From: Myxococcus sp. RHSTA-1-4
GTDB lineage: Bacteria; Myxococcota; Myxococcia; Myxococcales; Myxococcaceae
Direction: 5' to 3'
NCBI RefSeq assembly: GCF_020037125.1
Contig: NZ_JAIQDG010000006.1
Span: 124,001 to 188,000 of the forward strand
DNA length: 64,000 nucleotides
Both the position numbers and the translations under genes were made by a program. A model generated the notes under the pieces. The model searched no databases, was not told where the DNA came from, and saw nothing but the letters and a program-made list of their open reading frames with translations. Shown in pieces: positions 17,710 through 26,007 of this stretch. The stretch's first letter is position 1. Every line of letters begins with the position of its first letter.

Positions 17710-18123
17710 TTACTCGCCCATCACCTTCACGATGACGCGCTTTCGGCGCTGTCCGTCGAACTCGGCGTAGAACACCTGCTGCCAGGGCCCCAGGTCCAGC
17801 TTCCCCGCGGTGACGGGGATGATGACCTGATGGTGGATGAGCAGCGACTTGAGGTGGGCATCGCCGTTGTCCTCGCCGGTGCGGTGGTGGCGGTAATCGG
17901 GACCGAAGGGCGCCAGCTTCTGGAGCCACTCCCAGATGTCTTCATGGAGGCCGGGCTCGTCGTCGTTGACGAAGACGCCCGCGGTGATGTGCATGGCTGA
18001 GACGAGAACCATTCCTTCCTGGATGCCGCTCTTGCGGACCAGCGAGGTCACCGTGTCGGTGAGGCGCACCAATTCGCGCCGCTCCTTGGTTTCGAACCAC
18101 AGGTACTCGGTCAGGGTCTTCAT
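17710..18123 (-). CDS. yjbQ: YjbQ-family (UPF0047) protein
   Basis: A 137-aa single-domain protein with the UPF0047 signature: [20 protein letters not shown] (about residues 41-60), [20 protein letters not shown] and [20 protein letters not shown], near the C-terminus. His and Asp residues of these motifs line a putative metal site. Family members can show weak secondary thiamine-phosphate synthase activity, which may not be their real job. The length matches the family. It is transcribed away from dinB, 36 nt apart, so they share a very short promoter region. Confidence 0.87.
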   Translation of the reverse strand: MKTLTEYLWFETKERRELVRLTDTVTSLVRKSGIQEGMVLVSAMHITAGVFVNDDEPGLHEDIWEWLQKLAPFGPDYRHHRTGEDNGDAHLKSLLIHHQVIIPVTAGKLDLGPWQQVFYAEFDGQRRKRVIVKVMGE

Positions 18124-18159
18124 GTCGGCTTCCGTCGAGCGTCAGAGGGGGCCACTACA

Positions 18160-19374
18160 GTGACTCGTGCCATGCGAGCCATCATCCACGTGGACATGGA
18201 CGCCTTCTATGCGTCCGTGGAGCAGCGGGACAACCCAGCCCTGCGAGGCAAGCCCATCATTGTCGGCGGGCACGCACAGCGGGGAGTGGTGGTCGCCGCC
18301 TCCTATGAGGTCCGCCCCTTCGGGGTGCGCAGCGCCATGCCCATGGCCCGCGCCATCAAGGCCGCGCCGCACGCCATCGTCGTGAAGCCGCGCTTCTCCG
18401 CGTACGCCGAGGCCAGCGAGCAGGTCTTCGCCATCTTCGAGCGCTACACGCCGCTCATCGAGCCCCTCTCCCTGGACGAGGCCTTCCTCGACGTGACGGC
18501 GTCCGTGGGCCTGTTCGGGACACCGGCGGACATCGCGCGGCGCATCCGCAAGGAAATCGCGGACGAGCTGAACCTGCCGGCCTCGGCGGGCATCGCCACG
18601 GTGAAGTTCGTGGCGAAGATTGCCTCGGACCTGGCGAAGCCGAACGGGCAGCGCGAGGTGCGGCCGGAGGAGACGGTGGCCTTCCTCGCGGGGCTGCCGG
18701 TGTCGCGCCTGTGGGGCGTGGGACCGAAGACGGAGGAGGCGCTCAAGGCCGCCGGGCTGCGGACCATCGGCGACGTGGCGGCGAGGGAGCCGGAGTGGCT
18801 GGAGGAGCGGCTCGGCTCCAGCGGGCGGCACCTGTGGGAATTGTCCCAGGGCATCGACACGCGCGAGGTGGTGCCGGACCGCGCGGCCAAGAGCGTGGGC
18901 GCGGAGGACACCTTCGAGGAGGACCTCACGGGGGTGGACGCGCTGAAGCCGCACGTGCACTCGCAGGCGCTGCGGGTGGGACGGCGGCTGCGGCGCGCCG
19001 GGGTGAAGGGCCGCGTGGTGCAGCTCAAGCTGAAGTTCGCGGACTTCACGCTCATCACCCGGCGCACCACACTGCGCGAGGCCACGGATGACGGGCAGGC
19101 CCTCTACCGCACCGCGCTGGAGCTGATGGAGCGCTCGCACGAGGGCAAGCCCATCCGCCTCACCGGGGTGAGCGTGCAGCTCGACGACGTGCCGCCGCAG
19201 CTCGGCCTCTTCCCCGCGGCGCCTCCGCGCACCGCGAAGCTGAACGCGGCGCTGGACAAGATTGCGGAGCGCTTCGGCAGCAAGGCGATTACGACGGCGG
19301 ACATCGCCGGGAGCGAGGCCCCGGCCGACGACGCGCACCGCTCCGAGCGCCCGGTGGACAGGCCGAAGCGCTGA
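18160..19374 (+). CDS. dinB: DNA polymerase IV (Y-family translesion polymerase)
   Basis: A 404-aa lesion-bypass polymerase. Catalytic carboxylates sit in IIHVDMDAFYASVE and PLSLDEAFLDVT; the finger region has MARAIKAAPHAIVV, followed by thumb helix-hairpin-helix (GLPVSRLWGVGPKTEEAL) and the little-finger domain. The C-terminus lacks a clear beta-clamp motif of QLxLF form, although LGLFP occurs near residue 350. GTG 18160 lies 9 nt after AGAGGGG, while ATG 18172, where E. coli DinB homology begins, is 21 nt away; either could be used. No LexA-like box was recognised upstream. Confidence 0.92.
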   Translation: MTRAMRAIIHVDMDAFYASVEQRDNPALRGKPIIVGGHAQRGVVVAASYEVRPFGVRSAMPMARAIKAAPHAIVVKPRFSAYAEASEQVFAIFERYTPLIEPLSLDEAFLDVTASVGLFGTPADIARRIRKEIADELNLPASAGIATVKFVAKIASDLAKPNGQREVRPEETVAFLAGLPVSRLWGVGPKTEEALKAAGLRTIGDVAAREPEWLEERLGSSGRHLWELSQGIDTREVVPDRAAKSVGAEDTFEEDLTGVDALKPHVHSQALRVGRRLRRAGVKGRVVQLKLKFADFTLITRRTTLREATDDGQALYRTALELMERSHEGKPIRLTGVSVQLDDVPPQLGLFPAAPPRTAKLNAALDKIAERFGSKAITTADIAGSEAPADDAHRSERPVDRPKR

Positions 19375-19422
19375 GGCGCGAGTCAGTCCGCCGCCGGCCT
19401 GACGAGCTCGGCGTCGCGAGGC

Positions 19423-21291
19423 TCACGCCTCGCCCGCGTCGGAACCGGACGCGGACGAACCCGAACCCTCACCGGAGGCCCCGCCCCCGGAAGGACGGCG
19501 GCGACGGCGGCGGCGGCGGCGCTTGCGCTGGCCTCCGGCGTCGGGGCCCTCGTCGATGGCCCCCGCGCGCGGCGGCGGCACCTCGCCGGCCTTCCACGCC
19601 TCGAGCTGCTCGCGGCCCTCCCCCGTGGCCTCCACCGTCATCTCGAAGACGGTGAGCGCCTCGTTGAAGAGCGGGTGGCGCTTGAAGGCGGCGCTGCGGC
19701 GGCGGCGCTCACCGGACAGCGTGCGCTGGGCCAGCAGCAGCATGCGGCAGCGCTCGGCGATGCGGCGGGGCAGGCGCGCCGACTGCACGAAGCCGGCGAG
19801 CAGGTCCTCCACCACCTGCGACACGGACGGGCGGCCGCCCTCCTGCGCCGGGGCCTGGGCCTCTTCCTGCGCCGGCGAGCGGCTGATGGGCATCAGCAGC
19901 ATGGCCAGGAGGATGGCGTCGTCCAGCGGCTCGCCCGCGGCCACGCGCCGGTCCATGGCGTTGGCGAAGGCGTAGAAGGTCTTCTCGCCCTCCTTCCCGT
20001 GCTGCTTGAGGTACGCGGCCACCGGCGGCAGCAGGATTTTCAGCGCGTCCAGCGCGTCCAGCAGCTTGAGGGCCGGAGCGGACACACCGCCGCGGATGAG
20101 GCGGAACGTCTCCTCCAGCAGGCGCGCGGGCGCGCAGCGCGGCAGGTCCTCCACCGCGCCCTCCATGGCCGCGTACGTGCGCGACTCGATGTCGAGCTCC
20201 AGCTTCGCGGCGAAGCGCACGGCGCGCAGGATGCGCACCGGGTCCTCGCGCATGCGAATCTCCGGGTCGCCAATGGTGCGGATGAAGCGCTCGTCCAGGT
20301 CCCGCCGGCCGCGGACGTAGTCGATGACCCGCCCCTCGGCCACGTCGTAGAAGAGGCCGTTGATGGTGAAGTCGCGGCGGCGCGCGTCCTGCTGCGCGGT
20401 GCCGAAGACGTTGTCGTGGGTGATGAGCAGGTCCTCGCCGGACGTTTCACCCTCGTCCTCACCGCCACCATTGGCGGGCTCCAGCTCCGTCGGGTTGGCG
20501 CGGAAGGTGGAGACCTCGATGATCTTCCCGCCCTTGAAGTAGACGTGCGCCAGCCGGAAGCGCCGGCCGATGAGCCGGCAGTTGCGGAAGATGCCGCGCA
20601 CCTCGTTGGGGGTGGCGCTGGTGGCGATGTCGAAGTCCTTCGGCTTGCGGCCCAGGAGCAGGTCGCGGACGCAGCCGCCCACCATGTACGCCTGGTGGCC
20701 GTGCTGGTGCAGGCGCAGCACCACCTTGAGTGCGTCCGGGTCCAGCTCGTCCGGGTCGATTTCCGCCGGCTCGCCCGAGGGCCGGACATGGGGCGCGTGC
20801 AGCTCGCGCTCGAAGGGGGTGGGCTCGGGCTCGGGCTCGAGGACGGCGGGCACCTGCTCCACCTCGGGCTCGAGGCCCTCGGCGGCGTCCGCGGCCTCGG
20901 CGGCGGCGAGCACCGCCTCGGCGCTCAGGCCGGAGTCGTCGAAGCCGCCCACCAGCGCGTCGGCCTCGTCGTCTTCATCGTCCTCGTCTTCCTCCTCTTC
21001 CGTCCCGGCGGCGAGCACGGGGGGCTCGAGGTCTTCGGGCCGGGCGGGGGTGGCGGGGGACGTAGGGGGGGTTTCGGTTTCGGAAGGGGCCGGCTCGGCG
21101 GCCACGGGCTCGGAGGCGCTGGCCTCCTCCGAGGGCGCCGACAGCTCCAGGTGGGAACTCATGGGAACCTCTTGTTCGCCGCGCTCGGTAGTCGCTGCCG
21201 CCTCGGAAGAGGGAACCTCGCGCGCGTCTGTGTCGGGCGCAGGTGGCAGCGGACCGCCGGCAGGCGGCGTCTCATTCGAATCTCGCGTCAT
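19423..21291 (-). CDS. pcnB: Poly(A) polymerase / CCA-adding family protein with disordered ends
   Basis: A 622-aa nucleotidyltransferase. The catalytic core begins about residue 205: MVGGCVRDLLLGRKPKDFDIATSA, with the D-x-D metal ligands, then RRDFTINGLFYD and IRMREDPVRILRAVRFAAKLE, typical of PcnB, which adds 3' poly(A) tails. E. coli PcnB lacks the first approximately 185 residues seen here, an acidic Pro/Glu/Asp-rich region (TEEEEDEDDEDDEAD). The C-terminus is the opposite: a run of Arg/Lys followed by Gly/Ser. Start choice is uncertain: ATG 21291 gives this length, but ATG 21162 has a better ribosome site (AAGAGG, 5 nt away) and would shorten the disordered tail by 43 residues. Confidence 0.85.
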   Translation of the reverse strand: MTRDSNETPPAGGPLPPAPDTDAREVPSSEAAATTERGEQEVPMSSHLELSAPSEEASASEPVAAEPAPSETETPPTSPATPARPEDLEPPVLAAGTEEEEDEDDEDDEADALVGGFDDSGLSAEAVLAAAEAADAAEGLEPEVEQVPAVLEPEPEPTPFERELHAPHVRPSGEPAEIDPDELDPDALKVVLRLHQHGHQAYMVGGCVRDLLLGRKPKDFDIATSATPNEVRGIFRNCRLIGRRFRLAHVYFKGGKIIEVSTFRANPTELEPANGGGEDEGETSGEDLLITHDNVFGTAQQDARRRDFTINGLFYDVAEGRVIDYVRGRRDLDERFIRTIGDPEIRMREDPVRILRAVRFAAKLELDIESRTYAAMEGAVEDLPRCAPARLLEETFRLIRGGVSAPALKLLDALDALKILLPPVAAYLKQHGKEGEKTFYAFANAMDRRVAAGEPLDDAILLAMLLMPISRSPAQEEAQAPAQEGGRPSVSQVVEDLLAGFVQSARLPRRIAERCRMLLLAQRTLSGERRRRSAAFKRHPLFNEALTVFEMTVEATGEGREQLEAWKAGEVPPPRAGAIDEGPDAGGQRKRRRRRRRRRPSGGGASGEGSGSSASGSDAGEA

Positions 21292-21845
21292 TCGCCATTG
21301 ACGCCCCACAAGGGGCGCTTTAAGGGCAGCCGTCTATACCGCATCCTCCCCGGTGGGGAGTAGCGCGGGAAGACATTGTTGACCGGCACCACCGGACCGG
21401 CGGGGGCCACCGTGGCCTCCCTGCTCCGTCCCTGGGGGAAGGGGCCTCGCCTGCGCCCTCGCGAGCATACCGGCTGACAGCCCCTTCTCGGTGGAAGATT
21501 CACGAAAACGTGGAAGGGCATCCTGCTCCGGGCTCGCTCCGAGTGCGCTGAACGGCGTCACGCACGTAGCTCACGTGACCGGAAGCGCGTGGGGACGACC
21601 CGTTCTCCCGGGGCACTCTGTCTCGTATCAACACGCTACGCACGCGAAACGTTCTGGGAACCGCCGGGACGGCGGGCCCCGGGCCGCTCGGGGAGGTGCC
21701 GGGCGGGCCGGGACAGAGCGGGCTTGACGGACGTCCGGAGAGCGGGCGGCCATCCGGCCCCGGGCCGGGCGCGCCAGGCGCCACTGCGTCCCCGGGGGGC
21801 TGACAGGGCGTGGGAGGCCGGTATTGTGCGGCCTCCCCGGCCCCG
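21292..21845. other. 554-nt divergent region between pcnB and the TonB receptor
   Basis: No convincing coding frame was seen. The region has local inverted repeats, the clearest being GTCACG (21557-21562) and CGTGAC (21574-21579) with an 11-nt spacer. A GCGCCACTGCG stretch near 21778 recalls one conserved piece of cobalamin riboswitches, but the other conserved pieces were not found. It must hold the promoters of both flanking genes. The G/C-rich part at 21660-21840 can fold into many competing stems. Confidence 0.3.
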
Positions 21846-24101
21846 ATGCGTCCTCCCCGTCCCGCACCGCCCGCCCGTACCGCGCTCCTCGCCGCCGGGG
21901 TGGCGCTGCTGTGCGGCACGCCGGTGGGAGCCCAGGAGACGGCGGAGGTCTCCGTGCCTCCCCCGGCGGAGGACACGTCCCGGGGCCGCCCCGTGGCCCC
22001 GGAGATTCAGTTCTCCCGCGAGACCATCGTCTCCGCGTCCGCCTCGGCGGACGACGCGCCCGAGGGTCGCGCCACGAGCACCGTCACCCGCGCGGACCTG
22101 GAGCGCCGCCTGCCGCGCTCGGCGCCCGACGCGCTGCGCTGGGAGCCGGGCGTCTTCGTGCAGCAGACGGCGCACGCGCAGGGCTCGGCCTTCGTGCGCG
22201 GGCTCACCGGCCAGCAGACGCTCGCGCTCTTCGACGACATCCGCCTCAACACCAGCACCTGGCGCCAGGGCCCCAACCAGTACTTCTTCACCCTTGACTC
22301 GCGCACGCTGGACTCGGTGGAGGTGCTGCGCGGCGGAGCCTCCACGCCGTACGGCTCGGACGCGCTGGGCGGCGTGCTGCTGGCCCACCCGCTGGAGCCC
22401 CCCGCGAGGCCCACGCCCTTCCGCCCCACCTTCTTCCTGCGCGGCGCCACCGCCGACAGCGAGCGCGGCGGCCGGGTTCAGGTGCGGGGCGCCACCGAGC
22501 GCCTCGGCTTCATCGGCGGCGTGGGCGGCCGGCGCGTGGGCCTGCTGGAGAGCGGCGGCCCCGTGTACAACCTCACCGACGGGCAACCGCCCGAGGTGCC
22601 GCGCTTCGACAGGGATGGCCGCACCCAGCTCGGCACGGGCTTCGATGAACTGACGGCGGACGGCCGCCTCGTCTGGCGCGCCAGCGACAGGGACACGCTC
22701 ACGGCGGCCGCATACCTCTATCGCCAGTACGACGCCCCGCGCACGGACCAGTGCGCCCCGCCCTTCTCGCGCTTCGACGAGTGCCTCCAGTATGACCAGC
22801 AGTTCCGCACGCTGGCGTACGCGGCCTGGACTCGCGCCGAGCGCTGGGGCACCACCGCCCGTGCCACCCTGTCCTGGCAGCAGCAGCACGAGCGGCGCAC
22901 CTTCAACCGTCCCGCCTTCAACGTGGTGGACCGGGGCACGGACGACGTGGACACGCTGGGAGCCACCCTGCACGTGTCTCCCAGTCCGTACACCCTGGCC
23001 TCGCGCCCGGTGCGCTTCACCTTCGGCGCGGACGGGGCATGGGACTTCGTGCGCTCGGAGGCCCGCACGGCCTTCACCGCGCTCGGCGTGGAATTGGAGC
23101 GCAGCCGGGGCCAGTACCTGCGGGGCTCGCGCTACTTCACCGGCGGCGTCTTCATGGACGCCGAGTGGGAGGCCCACTCCCGGCTCACCGCGCGCGCCGG
23201 AACCCGGGTGGGGCTGGTCTCAGCCCGCGCCCCGGAGGACGCCGAGTCCGGCACGCTCGCGGTGAGCAACACCTGGGTGCCGTGGGTGGGCCACGCAGGC
23301 GTGGAGTGGAAGGCCGCGCGCGCCGTCACGCTGCTGGCGCACCTGGACCGCTCCTTCCGCGCGCCCAACCTGGACGACCTCACCTCGCGGCAGCAGACCG
23401 GCCCCGGCTTCCAGTTCGAGAACGCGGCGCTCACCCCCGAGCGGTCCACCACGCTGGACCTGGGCGCCCGCCTGCGCTCCTGGCGCGTCACGCTGGAAGG
23501 CTGGGGCTTCGCCACGCGGCTGGACGGCGCCATCGGCCGGCGGCCTCGCGACGTGGCGGACTGCCCGCCGTCCACCCCGCAGTGCAATGCCTCCTGGTCT
23601 CGCTTCCAGCTCGTCAACGCGCGCGAGCCGAGCATGTTGTACGGCCTGGAGGGCAGCGCCCGCCTGCGGCTCCCCGCGGCCCTCACCGCGCAGGCCGGCG
23701 TCGCGTGGACGTGGGGCGAGGGCCCCAACCTCGCGGACCCACCCGCCAACCCCGACGTGCCCTACTCGCCGCGCGTGCCCCTGTCGCGTGTGCCTCCGCT
23801 CAACGGCACCGTGGAGTTGCTGTGGGCGCACCCCTCCGGCCTCTCCGCGAGCACCGGCCTGCGCTGGGCCCTCGCGCAGGAGCGGCTCGCCATCGCGGAT
23901 CGCTCGGATGCGAGAATTCCGCTGGGAGGCACTCCCGGGTACGCAGTGCTCGAGGTGAGAGCCGCCTGGCGGCTGGATACACGGTGGGTGGTGGCCGCGG
24001 TGTTGGAGAACGTGACGGACGCGGCGTACCGTTCGCACGGCTCGAGCGTCAACGGCCCGGGCCGGGGACTCGTGGTCTCCCTGGAGGCCACCCCCTTCTG
24101 A
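21846..24101 (+). CDS. TonB-dependent outer-membrane receptor
   Basis: A 751-aa receptor. Signal peptide about residues 1-31 (ALLAAGVALLCGTPVGAQ), plug domain about 55-190 (VTRADLERRLPRSAPDALRW, GVFVQQTAHAQGSAFVRGLT, LDSVEVLRGGASTPYGSDALGG) and a 22-strand-type barrel ending in GRGLVVSLEATPF with the terminal Phe typical of outer-membrane insertion. The plug is of the general siderophore/vitamin/haem type; the substrate cannot be decided. ATG 21846 directly starts the signal peptide. The next gene, a lipoprotein 45 nt downstream, is probably in the same operon and may be a surface accessory. No tonB, exbB or ABC importer is nearby. Confidence 0.85.
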   Translation: MRPPRPAPPARTALLAAGVALLCGTPVGAQETAEVSVPPPAEDTSRGRPVAPEIQFSRETIVSASASADDAPEGRATSTVTRADLERRLPRSAPDALRWEPGVFVQQTAHAQGSAFVRGLTGQQTLALFDDIRLNTSTWRQGPNQYFFTLDSRTLDSVEVLRGGASTPYGSDALGGVLLAHPLEPPARPTPFRPTFFLRGATADSERGGRVQVRGATERLGFIGGVGGRRVGLLESGGPVYNLTDGQPPEVPRFDRDGRTQLGTGFDELTADGRLVWRASDRDTLTAAAYLYRQYDAPRTDQCAPPFSRFDECLQYDQQFRTLAYAAWTRAERWGTTARATLSWQQQHERRTFNRPAFNVVDRGTDDVDTLGATLHVSPSPYTLASRPVRFTFGADGAWDFVRSEARTAFTALGVELERSRGQYLRGSRYFTGGVFMDAEWEAHSRLTARAGTRVGLVSARAPEDAESGTLAVSNTWVPWVGHAGVEWKAARAVTLLAHLDRSFRAPNLDDLTSRQQTGPGFQFENAALTPERSTTLDLGARLRSWRVTLEGWGFATRLDGAIGRRPRDVADCPPSTPQCNASWSRFQLVNAREPSMLYGLEGSARLRLPAALTAQAGVAWTWGEGPNLADPPANPDVPYSPRVPLSRVPPLNGTVELLWAHPSGLSASTGLRWALAQERLAIADRSDARIPLGGTPGYAVLEVRAAWRLDTRWVVAAVLENVTDAAYRSHGSSVNGPGRGLVVSLEATPF

Positions 24102-24146
24102 CGAGCGCCCCGAGCGCCTCCTCCTTCCCCGCGGGAGAAGACACCC

Positions 24147-25265
24147 ATGAAGCGCATCCTCCTCACCCTCGCCACGGCGGCCCTGCTGTCCACGGGCTGC
24201 GGCGACGACGACCCGAAGCCCAACGGCAACCCCGATGCCGGGGGCAACGACATCGACTGCGAGAACCCGCCCGTCTACACGGAGAACGTGACGGCCTGCC
24301 AGCCGGCGGCCACCGACTACCGTCCCCGCGACGCGGCGGCCAACAACAGCGTGACGGACGCGTGGCCCGCGTGTGTCTCGGACGAGAACGTCTACACACC
24401 CATCGACCCCAACATCTCCACGGTGGCCCGCGTGGCGGCGTTCGACCAGATTGCCGTCAAGCTGTGGAAGGACGGCAAGGTGCCCACGTCGCAGGAGTTC
24501 GTGGAGTCACTGGACCTCTTCACCCAGCCGGAGGGCCTGGCGTCACGCGTGCAGCGCCGCGAGGACATCCACTACCCGCCCGCGCCGGGTGGCGCGCGGT
24601 GCCGGGACCAGGGCGTGCCGGAGACGGCGCCGGACCGGTGCGTGGGCCCGGCGAAGCTGCTCCCCGTCCTCAACGATGCCTTCACCCGCGGCGCCCAGGG
24701 CGAGTCACCGCGCGTGCACGCCGCGCGCATCGAGGCGGCGCTGCTCTGGTTCCTCTACGTCTCGCCGCTGGCCGAGGTGACGAGCTGCGCCAGCACCCCG
24801 AAGGACTGCGACAGCGCCTGGGCCTACTACACGGGTGGCACGCCGCGCGCGGAGCCCAAGGGCCTGGCGGCCTACGTGAAGGCGCTGGGGCCGGAGACGC
24901 ACGAGCGCGCCTATGACGGCGCGCTGGCCGTGCGCTGCTGGCGCAACCTGGACAACGAGACGGGCGCCGCCACCAACACCGCGCTTCAGCAGCGGGCACT
25001 GCGCCAGTACGACAAGGCGCTGCTGCGCGGCACGGCCCTCATCCTCCGCCAGCGGCTGACGGAGCTGACGTGTGGCAACGAGGAGGGCTCCCAGGCGCGC
25101 ATGGCCTTCATCAACACGCTGGGGCCCTTCTTCGACCGCGCGGCGCGGGAAACCAACGCGGCGCGGGCGGACGTGCTGAAGGCCGAGGTGGAGAAGACGA
25201 ACGCGGAAGACGTGGACGTGGACGCCGCCGTGGCCGCCCTCGACGCGCTCTTCGCCTGCCCGTAG
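24147..25265 (+). CDS. Lipoprotein of unknown function, partner of the TonB receptor
   Basis: A 372-aa lipoprotein: MKRILLTLATAALLSTGC gives the lipobox (STGC, Cys18), followed by an Asp/Gly/Pro-rich linker (DDDPKPNGNPDAGG). The mature region is mostly helical with several Cys (about residues 40, 53, 73 and pairs CASTPKDC, CRDQGVPETAPDRC), probably disulfides. A GGGAGAAG ribosome site precedes the ATG. I do not recognise the family; it does not show the HxxE pattern of imelysin-like iron proteins. Its place 45 nt after the receptor gene suggests it helps capture or release the same ligand at the cell surface. Confidence 0.5.
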   Translation: MKRILLTLATAALLSTGCGDDDPKPNGNPDAGGNDIDCENPPVYTENVTACQPAATDYRPRDAAANNSVTDAWPACVSDENVYTPIDPNISTVARVAAFDQIAVKLWKDGKVPTSQEFVESLDLFTQPEGLASRVQRREDIHYPPAPGGARCRDQGVPETAPDRCVGPAKLLPVLNDAFTRGAQGESPRVHAARIEAALLWFLYVSPLAEVTSCASTPKDCDSAWAYYTGGTPRAEPKGLAAYVKALGPETHERAYDGALAVRCWRNLDNETGAATNTALQQRALRQYDKALLRGTALILRQRLTELTCGNEEGSQARMAFINTLGPFFDRAARETNAARADVLKAEVEKTNAEDVDVDAAVAALDALFACP

Positions 25266-25620
25266 TCACCGCTTCACCCGGGGGCCCGGTGCGGCCTCGA
25301 GCAGCGCCGGCCCCCGCCCGACCTGAACTGAGCGTCATCAAACCAGGGAGGGCGCGGGAGGGTCATTCGACCCCAGCCCCCCCTGAGTGACGCCTCCGCC
25401 CAGCGAATGTTGTGCGGGCCCCCCAGCCTGTGGGGACCTCACCTCCCCCAACCGCTGTCCGGCGACTCGGCTCTGTTCTGTTGTTCTCACTGTGCTCGTC
25501 TGTCTGGAGAAGCCACTGGTACGGGCTTTGCTGAGGCGCGCCGCGCCACGCAGCCCTGGTGGTGAGCAAGCCTTGTCACGGCCGAGTTCCGCACGTGACA
25601 GCGAATCCCTGACAACGAGG
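25266..25620. other. 355-nt region upstream of the RHS toxin cassette
   Basis: No gene is supported, although a frame is open from 25387. A 17-nt imperfect palindrome, CACC-C-GG-GGG-CC-C-GGTG, just after the preceding stop (about 25274-25290) could be the transcript end of the receptor operon. The stretch from about 25455 to 25520 is pyrimidine-rich and less GC-rich than the flanks, which fits a promoter region for the cassette. Confidence 0.3.
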
Positions 25621-25995
25621 ATGAATACTTTGTTCTTCAAGCAAGGCATTGCGGATGCCAGACGTATATCTTCACTGTTCGCGGTGGGCGCCCTCGCCTG
25701 CCTCGGGACGGCCTGTGGTTCGGAGCCCCAGGCGCCGGAACAGGCCGGGCGAGCCGGAGTGACGGCCCCCGCGGCACGTCCCCAGGAGGGCATGCCCGTC
25801 TCGGCACGGGAGGCCGCGCTGGCGACCCAGACGGCCGTCACCTTCGGCTACGACGCGCAGGGACGGCTGCAGTGGGCGGAGTACCCGGCCTCGACGAAGC
25901 GCATCGTCCACACCCTGGACGTCGCGGGCAACCGCACCCAGCGCGTCATCGACACCACCATCACCAACCCCAACCCCGTCCCTCCGACTCCCTAG
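25621..25995 (+). CDS. Small lipoprotein with one YD-like repeat, precedes the RHS toxin
   Basis: A 124-aa protein. The N-terminus (about 31 residues, SSLFAVGALACLGTAC) ends in a lipobox-like LGTAC. A Pro/Ala-rich linker is followed by one YD/RHS-type repeat (VTFGYDAQGRLQWAEYP, then KRIVHTLDVAGNRTQRVI) and the tail NPNPVPPTP. The repeat matches the units of the giant gene 12 nt downstream, so the two are probably one operon. The ATG follows GAGG without the normal gap, so the exact start is unsure. It may be a helper lipoprotein (SitB-like in position) or a remnant of an RHS protein. Confidence 0.55.
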   Translation: MNTLFFKQGIADARRISSLFAVGALACLGTACGSEPQAPEQAGRAGVTAPAARPQEGMPVSAREAALATQTAVTFGYDAQGRLQWAEYPASTKRIVHTLDVAGNRTQRVIDTTITNPNPVPPTP

Positions 25996-26007
25996 GAAGA
26001 CACCACC

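Noticed and set aside
21660-21845. Possible cobalamin riboswitch before the TonB receptor, suggested by GCGCCACTGCG near 21778.
   Set aside because: The other conserved blocks, including the B12-box and the GGGAA-type segments in order, could not be found. A covariance search would decide.
25387-25620. N-terminal extension of the small YD lipoprotein to the upstream open-frame start.
   Set aside because: It would place over 75 unsupported residues ahead of the lipoprotein signal, which must be at the N-terminus.
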